Assembly: GCF_007858535.1 (NCBI RefSeq)
Contig: NZ_CP040174.1
Location: 868,001-932,000 of the forward strand
Direction: 5' to 3'
DNA length: 64,000 nt
Origin: Arthrobacter sp. UKPF54-2
GTDB taxonomy: Bacteria > Actinomycetota > Actinomycetes > Actinomycetales > Micrococcaceae
Below the pieces are notes generated by a model, which worked only from the letters and a program-made list of their open reading frames with translations, did not search any database and was not told where the DNA came from. Shown here one piece after another: positions 27,228-34,906 of this stretch. The position numbers were made by a program, and so were the translations under genes. Every line of letters begins with the position of its first letter. Positions within the stretch are counted from its first letter, which is position 1.

Positions 27228-28259
27228 CTAGGAGCCGAGCATGGGTCCGAAGCTGGGCCGGTCGGCCAGCCGGGGATCCTCCCGGTCCGGGACCACCATG
27301 ACCGGGCCCTTGGCGTGGTGCAGGATGCCGTCGGAGGTCGATCCCAGCAGCATCCCGGCGAAGCCGCCCCGGCCGCGGGTGCCCACCACCACGAGTTCCA
27401 CGTGCCGGCTTGCCTCGACGAGGATGTCGACCGGGGAACCGTCCACGAGCTGGGTTTCGACCTCCAGCCGCGGGAAGTGGCTCTTCAGCCAGGCCACGCC
27501 GGCGTCGAGCTGAATCCGGATGTCGGCGAAGAGTGCCTCGCGGTCCATCGGGGCCGGAACCCACGCGAGCGAGCCGCTGTACTGCGGGACGGCGCAGACC
27601 ACCCGCAGTGGTGCCGAGAGCCGCTCGGCCTGGGCCGCGGCCTCGAGCACCGCCACCCGGGCCTGTTCGGAGCCGTCCACCCCCACCACCACGACGTTTT
27701 CGACCGGCTGGTGCCCGGACTTCACCCGTTCGGCGAGGACGTGCTTGTCGTCCGTTGTTTCGCCCAGCCGGTCCCCGCAGATCAGCGGGACGGTCACGGT
27801 GGGGCATTTGGCGTGCGCGGGCAGCGCGCTGCTGACCGATCCGAGGAGCCGGCCCACGAAGCCGCCCCGGCCGCGGGTGCCGAAGACCAGCAGTTCGGCG
27901 GTCTCCGTCATCTCCAGCAGGACACCGGAGGCATCGCCGTTCTCCACCGAGGCGTCGACGTCGATGTTGTAGCCGGCCACTTTGTCCAGCGCCTGCTTCA
28001 GGATCGCCTCGGCCCCTTCGCGGATCACCGAATCATCCACCGTGGCGTAGCCGCCGTCCAGCCCGGACGCGGCGAAGACGGGCACCGAGTAGGCGGTCAC
28101 GATATGCAGGGGACGACGCCGGCGCTCGGCTTCGCGGGCCGCCCAAACCAGGGCGCAGTGGCTGTGGTCCGAGCCGTCCACGCCGACCACGATCCCCCGG
28201 GGAGCATGCTCCCCGGCCGCGTCTCCCGCCGGGTCCGGATGCACCTGTTCTCGGGCCAT
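27228..28259 (-). CDS. Universal stress protein, tandem UspA domains
   Basis: About 343 residues from MAREQVHPD at 28259. Two Usp domains (about 20-165 and 185-325) each start with a VVGVDGS motif (GIVVGVDGSDHS, VVVVGVDGSEQA) and end with the ATP-binding G-2x-G-9x-G-S/T pattern (GTRGRGGFVGRLLGSVSSAL, GTRGRGGFAGMLLGSTSD). Both sites look intact. Cytoplasmic; family members respond to starvation or hypoxia. It ends 35 bp before the dikinase-like gene, so the two are probably one transcript. Confidence 0.93.
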   Translation of the reverse strand: MAREQVHPDPAGDAAGEHAPRGIVVGVDGSDHSHCALVWAAREAERRRRPLHIVTAYSVPVFAASGLDGGYATVDDSVIREGAEAILKQALDKVAGYNIDVDASVENGDASGVLLEMTETAELLVFGTRGRGGFVGRLLGSVSSALPAHAKCPTVTVPLICGDRLGETTDDKHVLAERVKSGHQPVENVVVVGVDGSEQARVAVLEAAAQAERLSAPLRVVCAVPQYSGSLAWVPAPMDREALFADIRIQLDAGVAWLKSHFPRLEVETQLVDGSPVDILVEASRHVELVVVGTRGRGGFAGMLLGSTSDGILHHAKGPVMVVPDREDPRLADRPSFGPMLGS

Positions 28260-28628
28260 GGGGTCCGCCTCCTCGCGATACGTGGCTCTGTTGCGGCTAT
28301 TCTGCCAGAACTGTGCGGGTGCGGGCTCCACCTGCCCGGCGGGCAGGTTTTACCAAGTGTTTACAGACCGTTCGGGCGGCCCGGGAAGCCCCGGAACGGC
28401 GGCGATCCGGCGCCTGGCGCCCGTTCGAAACCGCGTAAAACCGCGAAAAATCAAACTGAAGTCTGCCCTGTTCACAGCCGGCAATCTTGGGTATCCTCTG
28501 AGGCGTTGCTGAACCGAGACTCGTCTTTCAGATCGTTGGCTCCCCCGTAGAGTGCGCCTGGACGGGTCGATGGAAAAGCATCCCGGGCACAAGTCCGGAA
28601 TCCGCATTACTCGAGGAAGGACCCCGCA
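28260..28628. other. Intergenic region with divergent promoters, no gene seen
   Basis: 369 bp between the Usp gene (minus) and the Rossmann-fold protein (plus). The middle (about 28435-28500) is AT-richer with A-runs and a TTCACA then TATCCT pair that could be a plus-strand promoter, although its 15-bp spacing is short. Open frames here lack ribosome sites and typical codon use. Confidence 0.5.
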
Positions 28629-29306
28629 GTGTCGAGCATGCCCGTGTACGGCGGAATCGAACGGACCAGCACTGTGGTCATCGGGACGGGGCTTTCGGGA
28701 CTGGCGGTGGCCAGCGAGCTGCAGCGCCGCGGGGTCGACGCCATCGTGGTGGACGGACTGGACCTGCTCGGCGCGGGGAACCCTGCCAACACCTCCTCGC
28801 TGCAGCGCTGCGACGCGGCGGACGCGGCCACGCTCAGGGAACGCAACGAGATCCTGCGGCACCTGCGCAACTACGCCATCAGCCACAAGCTCGATATCCG
28901 CAACGACGTCCGGGCCCTGCAGCTGGACCACCTCGATGCTGACGGGTTCGGCGTCGAAGGGCTGGGCGGCGCCTGCGATGACGTGCCCGCCGGCGCGCAC
29001 CGGAGGCAGCCGTGGGCGGTCAGCACCCCCAGCGGGATCCTGTACGCCGACCACCTGGTCCTCACCCGCTGCGCGCACAGCCAGCTGCGCCGCATGCTGG
29101 CCGAGCTGGGGGTGGCTGCCGGCCAGAACCTGATGGCCGCCATGCACGCGCTCGGCATGTACCTCGTCGGCGTCGGCGAACTGATCACGCCCACGCCCAA
29201 GGAAGTCCTGCGCCAGGCCAAGCTGGTGGGCCAGGCCATTTCCGCCAAGGTCAACCCGGAAGGCATGCCGTCCCTGCTCTCCGGCGGCCTGGCCCTGCCG
29301 GCCTAA
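28629..29306 (+). CDS. Short Rossmann-fold (FAD/NAD-binding type) protein of unknown function
   Basis: 225 residues starting at GTG 28629, with GAGGAAGG 8 bp upstream. The N-terminal STVVIGTGLSGLAVASELQRRGVDAIVVDG is a clear dinucleotide-binding GxGxxG beta-alpha-beta unit followed by the acidic end of strand 2. The rest (about 60-225) lacks the second nucleotide motif (ATG/GD box) of flavin monooxygenases, and at less than half their size it is probably a minimal or degenerate member. The C-terminal part is helical (SQLRRMLAELGV...EVLRQAKLVGQAISAKVNPEG). No enzyme function can be assigned. Confidence 0.8.
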   Translation: MSSMPVYGGIERTSTVVIGTGLSGLAVASELQRRGVDAIVVDGLDLLGAGNPANTSSLQRCDAADAATLRERNEILRHLRNYAISHKLDIRNDVRALQLDHLDADGFGVEGLGGACDDVPAGAHRRQPWAVSTPSGILYADHLVLTRCAHSQLRRMLAELGVAAGQNLMAAMHALGMYLVGVGELITPTPKEVLRQAKLVGQAISAKVNPEGMPSLLSGGLALPA

Positions 29307-29312
29307 GCGCCT

Positions 29313-29969
29313 CTAAACGTCTTCGTTTCCCGGGCTGGTTCCCGCGCCGGTGGCGTCGCCGTCCCCGGCGTTGAGGCGGCGCTTCGCCGACAGCGCCAGG
29401 GCCACCAGGATGCCCACGGCCACCGCGACGAAGACCACGATGCTCCATGGGAACGGCTGGGAGGCGTCCGGCGCCGGCGTCGGCGCGACCGTTGAGCCAG
29501 GCGGGGCGGTGCCCAGCGTCGGCACCGTGCCCGACGCCGGGGCGGTGCCCGATGCTGTACCGGCCGCGCCTGCGGCGGCCGCCGCGGCGGTAAACGTGAA
29601 AGTGCCCTCGATCGGATGGCCGTCAGAGCTGGCCACCCGCCACTGCACCGTATAGGGCCCGGCCGGGGCGCCCGCCTTGAGCTTCTGCGAGGCAACGTTG
29701 TCCACGATCTGCACCGCGCCGTCGGACCAATTGGTGCCGGCGGCGTCGTTGACCTTGATCTGCGTGCCAAGCGCCAGCGGACGCTCACTGAGGGTAAGTG
29801 AAACCGTCCCGGGCGCCGCGGGCACCGTTGCGCCGGCGGCGGGGCTGGTCGATTCCAGCGAGTCATGGGCGGACGCCGCTCCGGCACCCAGCAGCGCGGC
29901 GCCCAGCAGGAACGCGACCAGCGCGGTCAGGCCCAGCAGGGCACCGGGAAGTTGTCTGGTCAAACGCAT
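29313..29969 (-). CDS. CopC-domain copper-binding secreted protein
   Basis: About 218 residues from the ATG at 29969 (AGGAGC upstream). The signal peptide ends at ASA, leaving a mature N-terminal HDSLESTSPAAGATVPAAPGTVSLTLSERP, the CopC fold in which the first His is a copper ligand. VQWRVASSDGHPIEGTFTFT supplies the second His motif. A Thr/Pro/Ala linker and one C-terminal membrane span (about 180-203) anchor it outside the cell. The stop is 6 bp from the convergent gene's stop. A CopD partner is not seen nearby. Confidence 0.9.
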   Translation of the reverse strand: MRLTRQLPGALLGLTALVAFLLGAALLGAGAASAHDSLESTSPAAGATVPAAPGTVSLTLSERPLALGTQIKVNDAAGTNWSDGAVQIVDNVASQKLKAGAPAGPYTVQWRVASSDGHPIEGTFTFTAAAAAAGAAGTASGTAPASGTVPTLGTAPPGSTVAPTPAPDASQPFPWSIVVFVAVAVGILVALALSAKRRLNAGDGDATGAGTSPGNEDV

Positions 29970-30081
29970 GACTGGCCCGCTCCTAGTGTTGGCTTCCTTA
30001 CAGACTAGGCGAGTTTGGCGGGTGGGCGCCGTCACGCCCAATAGGATTTAGCTAACACCCCTTTTCCCTCCCGGAGGACCA

Positions 30082-31524
30082 ATGCTTAAGCAGGGCTCTG
30101 CACTCGACCGGTATTTCAAGATTTCCGAGCGGGGGTCGAACTTCTCACGCGAGATCCGTGGCGGGTTCGCCACGTTCTTCGCCATGAGCTACATCGTGGT
30201 CCTCAATCCGCTGATCCTCTCCGGCCCGGACTCGTCCGGCGGAACGCTCGGCTTCCCGGCAGTCGCCGCCGTCACCGCCTTCGTGGCCGGCATCCTGACC
30301 ATCCTGATGGGCGCCTGGGCCAAGCATCCCTTCGCGCTGGCCACCGGCCTCGGCGTCAACGCGTTCGTGGCCGTCACGGTCGCCACCAACCCGGGCCTGA
30401 CCTGGCCGGACATGATGGGCCTGGTGGTCCTCTCCGGCGTCACCATGCTGATCCTGGTGCTCACCGGCTTCCGGACCGCGGTGTTCAAGGCCGTTCCGGA
30501 GGGGCTGAAGACCGCGATCGTGGTAGGCATCGGCCTCTTCATCGCCCTGATCGGCCTGGTGAACGCCGGCTTCGTCCGCCGCATCCCGGACGTTGCGGGC
30601 ACCACCGTCCCCGTGGGCCTCGGCTTCGACGGCAAGCTCCTCGGCTGGCCCACCCTGGTCTTTGTGCTCGGCCTGGTCCTCACCATCGCCCTGGTGGTGC
30701 GCAAGGTCAAGGGCGCGATCCTGATCGGCATCGTCAGCTCCACCATCCTGTCCGTGATCCTGGAATTCACGCTGCACATCGGCCCCAGCTTCGACGGCAA
30801 GAACTTCAACCCGCAGGGCTGGTCCCTCGTGGCCCCCAAGTTCACCGAATGGGCCGCCCCGGACCTGTCGCTGATCGGCAAAGCCAACCCGTTCGGCGCG
30901 TTCGAGCACCTCGGCTTTGTGGCCGCCACCCTGCTGGCTTTTGTGATCCTGCTGAGCATCTTCTTCGACGCCATGGGCACCATGGTGGGCCTGGCCACCG
31001 AGGCCGGCACCATCGACAAGGACGGCAACATCCCCAACGTGGACCGGGTGCTGCAGATTGACGCCCTCGGCGCGATCGTGGGCGGCGGCGCGTCCGTCTC
31101 CTCCAACCAGATCTACGTCGAATCCGGCGCCGGCATCGGCGAGGGCGCCCGCACCGGCCTGGCCTCCATCGTCACCGGCCTGCTGTTCCTCGTCGCCATG
31201 TTCTTCACCCCGCTGATCAACCTGGTGCCGTTCGAAGCGGTGGCTCCGGCGCTCGTCGTCGTCGGCTTCATGATGGTCTCCCAGGTCGGCAAGATCGACT
31301 GGCAGGACTGGGGCATCGCGATCCCGGCGTTCCTGACCTTCACGCTGATGCCGTTCACCTACTCGATCGCCAACGGCCTTGGCGCCGGGTTCATCTCGTT
31401 CGTGCTGATCCGGCTGGTCCAGGGCCGCGCCCGCGAGGTGCACCCGCTGATGTGGGCTGTGGCCGCCGCGTTCCTGCTGTTCTTCGGCATCGGCCCGATC
31501 GAGGCCGCGCTCGGCATCCACTAG
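30082..31524 (+). CDS. NCS2-family purine permease (AzgA-like)
   Basis: 480 residues with 12-14 predicted spans. The N-terminal RGGFATFFAMSYIVVLNPLIL and the LGVNAFVAVTVA and FFDAMGTMVGLATEAG motifs define the AzgA branch of nucleobase:cation symporter-2, which takes up guanine, hypoxanthine or adenine with protons. The ATG at 30082 follows GGAGGA. Single gene; a long palindrome (31544-31608) lies just beyond its stop. Confidence 0.92.
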   Translation: MLKQGSALDRYFKISERGSNFSREIRGGFATFFAMSYIVVLNPLILSGPDSSGGTLGFPAVAAVTAFVAGILTILMGAWAKHPFALATGLGVNAFVAVTVATNPGLTWPDMMGLVVLSGVTMLILVLTGFRTAVFKAVPEGLKTAIVVGIGLFIALIGLVNAGFVRRIPDVAGTTVPVGLGFDGKLLGWPTLVFVLGLVLTIALVVRKVKGAILIGIVSSTILSVILEFTLHIGPSFDGKNFNPQGWSLVAPKFTEWAAPDLSLIGKANPFGAFEHLGFVAATLLAFVILLSIFFDAMGTMVGLATEAGTIDKDGNIPNVDRVLQIDALGAIVGGGASVSSNQIYVESGAGIGEGARTGLASIVTGLLFLVAMFFTPLINLVPFEAVAPALVVVGFMMVSQVGKIDWQDWGIAIPAFLTFTLMPFTYSIANGLGAGFISFVLIRLVQGRAREVHPLMWAVAAAFLLFFGIGPIEAALGIH

Positions 31525-31543
31525 GATCCCCGCACCGTCCCGT

Positions 31544-31608
31544 CCGCCGAGATGACAGTTCGCGGCAGTGTTTTTGGAAAACATTGCCGCGAACTGTCAT
31601 CTCGGCGG
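31544..31608. repeat. 65-bp near-perfect palindrome between purine permease and hutG
   Basis: Perfect 24-bp arms (31544-31567 and 31585-31608; outer end CCGCCGAGATGACAG) flank 17 bases that themselves almost pair (GTGTTTT with AAAACAT), giving a stem close to 31 bp with a 3-base loop. It lies 19 bp after the permease stop. There is no flanking T-tract, so it is more than a plain terminator; an interspersed element is likely. Confidence 0.8.
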
Positions 31609-31692
31609 CGTTTAAGCGGAGTTTCCGGGATTTCGGACACTCCGGCGGCGGCGCTGCTGGTTTTCCGGCCTGGGCTGGGGTGAGCTAGGAGC

Positions 31693-32664
31693 ATGCCTTC
31701 TCCCGCCCGCGCCACCGATGTCCCGCCGCAGCCCTGGACCGGGAGGTTCGACGGCGACGGCCCCGAGCACCGCCGCTGGTGGCAGGCTGTGACGCCCTAT
31801 GCACCGCACCGGCCGCCGCACCCCCAGCCTGCCGGCTCCTCCGGCGCCCGGCCGGCCGTCCTCCTCGGCTTCGGCAGCGACGCCGGCGTACGCCGGAACA
31901 AGGGCCGGGTGGGGGCCGCCACCGCACCCGCCGCCATCCGCGCCGCGCTCGGCCCGCTCGCCTTCCACCTGGACCGGGAGGTGCACGACGCCGGCGACGT
32001 CACCGTCACGGGGGACGCGCTGGAGGCCGGGCAGGCGCGGGCCGGCCTCCAAATCACCGGGCTGCTGGACGCCGGTGCCCTGCCGGTGGTGCTCGGCGGC
32101 GGCCACGAGACCGCCTTTGCCAGCTACCTGGGCGTCGCAGGCTCCGCCTCGGTCCGGGAGGGCCTGACGGTGGGCGTGCTGAACCTGGACGCCCACTTCG
32201 ACCTCCGTGACGAGCCCGTGCCCAGCTCGGGAACCCCGTTCCTGCAGATGGCCCGGGCCGAAGCCGCCGCGGGCCGCGAACTGAAGTACGCCGTCGTCGG
32301 GATTTCCGAACCCAACAACACCGCCGCGCTGTTCCGGACCGCGGCAGACCTCGGTGTGGACTACCTGCTGGACGAGGACTGTTCGGCGGACGCAGCGCAC
32401 GCCTTTGTGGCCGCGTTCCTGGCGCAGGTGGACGCGCTGTACCTGACCATTGACCTGGACGTGCTGCCGGCGTCGGTGGCGCCCGGCGTAAGCGCCCCGG
32501 CCGCCTACGGCGTCCCGCTGCCGGTGATCAGCGGCCTCTGCCGGCAGGTGGCCGCCAGCGGGAAGCTGCTGCACCTGGACGTTGCGGAACTGAACCCGGG
32601 GTTCGACGTCGACGGCCGCACCGCCAAGGTGGCCGCGCGGCTGATCAACACACTGCTGCGCTAG
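31693..32664 (+). CDS. hutG: Formimidoylglutamase
   Basis: 323 residues, arginase/agmatinase fold, using a dinuclear Mn site to split N-formimidoyl-L-glutamate into glutamate and formamide, the last step of histidine breakdown by this route. Metal ligands are present in GGGHETAFASYLG, LDAHFDLR and TIDLDVLPASVAPGVSAP. The N-terminal ~50 residues contain the HutG-type PWTGRFDGDGPEHRRWWQAV. On the plus strand, away from hutH-hutU, so it has its own promoter. hutI is not in the window. Confidence 0.9.
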   Translation: MPSPARATDVPPQPWTGRFDGDGPEHRRWWQAVTPYAPHRPPHPQPAGSSGARPAVLLGFGSDAGVRRNKGRVGAATAPAAIRAALGPLAFHLDREVHDAGDVTVTGDALEAGQARAGLQITGLLDAGALPVVLGGGHETAFASYLGVAGSASVREGLTVGVLNLDAHFDLRDEPVPSSGTPFLQMARAEAAAGRELKYAVVGISEPNNTAALFRTAADLGVDYLLDEDCSADAAHAFVAAFLAQVDALYLTIDLDVLPASVAPGVSAPAAYGVPLPVISGLCRQVAASGKLLHLDVAELNPGFDVDGRTAKVAARLINTLLR

Positions 32665-32687
32665 CGGCACCGCCGCGGCGGAAGCGC

Positions 32688-33992
32688 TCAGATGGCCGTG
32701 AACGGCGCCTCGCCCTCGTCGCCATGCTGTTCCACCGCGCGGCGCTGGCGCAGCCGGTCCAGCCGGTTCATCACCGGCGCCGTCGTTGCACCGTGCAGCA
32801 CGATCGACATCGCCACCACCAGCCCCACAAAGGCCCAGAGTTGCTCCGCCTGCGCGCCGAAGTTTCCTTGGCCGAGGGCGTAGGCCAGGTAGTACAGCGA
32901 GCCGATGCCGCGGATGCCGAAGAAGGAGATCGCGATGCGTTCGCGGGGGCCGGTCTTGCCCCGTGCCAGCCCCAGCCAACCGGCCAGCGGGCGCACCAGC
33001 AGCAGGAACGCCAGGGCCACCAGCACCTCGGTCCAGCCGATCCCGGCCAGCAGGCCGCGCGCGATCGCCCCGCCCAGCAGCACCAGGATCACCACCGTCA
33101 GAAGCCGCTCCAACTGCTCCACATACGAGTGCATCACCCGGTGGAAGCCGTGCGTGCGCTCGGCGGCGCGGATGGTGACGGCGCAGACGAACACAGCAAC
33201 GAACCCGTAGCCCGCGACCATCTGGGTCACGCCGTAGGCCAGGAACGTCGCCGCCAGCGCCACGAACCCCTCGGAATGGTTGGACAGCCTGACGCTCTCA
33301 TGCCGCGCCGTGAAAAAGAGCCGTCCGAGCAGCTTCCCCGTCGCCAGCCCCAGCAGCACGCCGACGCCGATCCGCCAGAGCACGTCCACCGCCAGCCAGT
33401 GCCCCAGCCAGCCGGAGGGGGAGGCGCCCGCGAAGCTGATGGCGATCGCGAGGTAGACAAAGGGGAACGCGAGGCCGTCGTTCAGGCCCGCCTCGGACGT
33501 CAGCCCGAAGCGGATTTCGTCCTCGCGGCCTGTACCCTCTTCCTCGTCCGCAGGCTCCCCCACCTGCACCTCGGAGGCCAGGACCGGGTCCGTGGGGGCC
33601 AGGGCGGCCGCGACAAGCAGCGCCGCGCCCAGGCCGAGGCCCAGGAACCACAGTCCCAGCAGGGTCAGCGCGATGATGCACAGCGGCATGGCAAGGCCGA
33701 GCATGCGCCAGGTCGTCGACCACTGCCGGCGCCCGGGCGGCCGGTCCAGCGCGAGCCCGGCGCCCATCAGCGAGACGATGACGCAGACTTCGGTCAAGAC
33801 GGTGACAAACTCCCCGTACTGCAGGGGATTCGGGTCCGGCAGGGCCGGCATCAGGGTGAACGCCAGCATGCCCGCGCCGAGGAAGACCATGGGCATGGAG
33901 AGGGGCGCGTTGCGCAGCAGTTTGGGCAGCACGGCCGCGATGAAAACGGCGATTCCGGCCGCGGTGAAGACAACACTGGGAGCCTCGAACAT
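32688..33992 (-). CDS. CPA1-type cation:proton antiporter
   Basis: About 434 residues from MFEAPSVVF at 33992 (an ATG at 34013 is possible). Twelve predicted spans. The transport signature AAALAPTDPVLASEVQVG and the following LTSEAGLNDGLAFPFVYLAIAI with the ND pair (Na+/H+ exchange site) identify the NhaP group. An acidic loop (EPADEEEGTGREDE) lies between. It ends with a hydrophilic tail. Role: Na+ or K+ efflux and pH control at the membrane. Confidence 0.9.
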   Translation of the reverse strand: MFEAPSVVFTAAGIAVFIAAVLPKLLRNAPLSMPMVFLGAGMLAFTLMPALPDPNPLQYGEFVTVLTEVCVIVSLMGAGLALDRPPGRRQWSTTWRMLGLAMPLCIIALTLLGLWFLGLGLGAALLVAAALAPTDPVLASEVQVGEPADEEEGTGREDEIRFGLTSEAGLNDGLAFPFVYLAIAISFAGASPSGWLGHWLAVDVLWRIGVGVLLGLATGKLLGRLFFTARHESVRLSNHSEGFVALAATFLAYGVTQMVAGYGFVAVFVCAVTIRAAERTHGFHRVMHSYVEQLERLLTVVILVLLGGAIARGLLAGIGWTEVLVALAFLLLVRPLAGWLGLARGKTGPRERIAISFFGIRGIGSLYYLAYALGQGNFGAQAEQLWAFVGLVVAMSIVLHGATTAPVMNRLDRLRQRRAVEQHGDEGEAPFTAI

Positions 33993-34184
33993 TGGCCTGT
34001 CCTCCTGCCGCAAAACCGGACGCGGGCGTGGAATGGGTCGGGGCGCCGTTCCAACCAGAACGGCGCCCCTCGCCTCAAAAGATATACCGCCACCTGCACA
34101 CTATCGGCTCCGGGCCGGTAAGCCACGCCGGACAGACTAGAATAGAGGGCGGCCAACCGGCCGGACTCTAGGAAAGACCAGTCA

Positions 34185-34421
34185 ATGAACACACACACCA
34201 TGCCGGCCCAGGCCGCTGACGCCACGTCCATCAGGCTCTCGTTTGCCAGCGCCCACGAGGTCCACCACGGCCTTGAAACTGCCGTCAACACGCTGATCGC
34301 CTCGGCCGTCCAGGACCGCCGCTGCGGGATCCGGGTCACCCGCCACGAGCCCGGCGCGTACACCGTGGCGCTCGACGAGACCGTGCCGTTCGGCGAAACG
34401 CACGAGGACATCGCCGCCTAG
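34185..34421 (+). CDS. Small conserved hypothetical protein
   Basis: 78 residues, ATG at 34185 after GGAAAG. Soluble, no motif recognised. IRLSFASAHEVHHGLETAVNTLIASAVQDRRCGIRVTRHEPGAYTVALDETVPFGETHED has an alternating helix-strand-strand look that suggests a small alpha/beta fold. Convergent with the gene at 34505, with a strong shared terminator between them. Function unknown. Confidence 0.72.
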   Translation: MNTHTMPAQAADATSIRLSFASAHEVHHGLETAVNTLIASAVQDRRCGIRVTRHEPGAYTVALDETVPFGETHEDIAA

Positions 34422-34440
34422 CCCGCGGGCTGCCAGACGT

Positions 34441-34480
34441 CGAAGGGCCGGTACGGGGATTTCCCCGCACCGGCCCTTCG
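34441..34480. terminator. Bidirectional terminator between two small convergent genes
   Basis: A 19-bp stem with one mismatch (34441-34459 with 34462-34480, CGAAGGGCCGGT at the outer end) and a 2-base loop, placed between stops at 34421 and 34505. Likely ends transcription from both sides. Confidence 0.75.
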
Positions 34481-34504
34481 CTTTGCCGCTCGCGGCACGG
34501 GGGC

Positions 34505-34741
34505 TTAGCTCCGCCGCACCTGCACGCCGTCGGACTTCAGGAACAGCTGCGGCTCCGGTGCCGCGCCCGGCACCAGCCAGAGCACATTACCGCTGGCCGA
34601 GACCTCTTCGACTTCACCGGCCGCCAGCAGCTGTGCGTGCTTCACGATTTCGACCCGGTCGCCCGCCTTGAGGCTCTTCCAGTCGGAGACCGTGGCGGCG
34701 AACGCCGTGCGCCTGGACATGACCGTCCCGCGTGATTTCAT
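34505..34741 (-). CDS. Small basic protein with possible SH3-like fold
   Basis: 78 residues. DWKSLKAGDRVEIVKHAQLLAAGEVEEVSASGNVLWLVPGAAPEPQLFLKSDGVQVRR has the D-V-E-I / G-E-V-E-E-V / F-L-K-S pattern of a small beta-barrel (KOW or SH3-like). The N-terminus is basic. A start at MSRRTAF (34720) is also possible. The AT-rich DNA upstream (34742-34822) probably holds its promoter. Function not known; similar small barrels bind nucleic acid or protein partners. Confidence 0.7.
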   Translation of the reverse strand: MKSRGTVMSRRTAFAATVSDWKSLKAGDRVEIVKHAQLLAAGEVEEVSASGNVLWLVPGAAPEPQLFLKSDGVQVRRS

Positions 34742-34823
34742 GAACTTCTACCCCTTTGTAGGTTCGTTTTTCAATTTTTAGGCCACAACATCTTTGGTGT
34801 GGGCTTGGTCATATTTTTACTAC

Positions 34824-34878
34824 ATTTTCCGGACCCCCGTTGACCGTGTTGCGCACGATTTCGGGGGCGCCGGAAAAT
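34824..34878 (-). terminator. Hairpin downstream of hutH
   Basis: ATTTTCCGG (34824-34832) pairs with CCGGAAAAT (34870-34878), and adjacent CCCCCG with CGGGGG, giving a 55-base foldable element 29 bp past the hutH stop. It can act as a terminator but its length is like the other palindromes of the window. Confidence 0.5.
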
Positions 34879-34906
34879 CCCTGCCTGCCTCGTATTTTCT
34901 TTGCCC

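Noticed and set aside
24586..27231. 881-codon plus-strand open frame opposite the dikinase-like gene
   Set aside because: Shadow frame; rich in His, Arg, Gln and Gly with no recognisable domain, while the minus strand encodes a clear enzyme.
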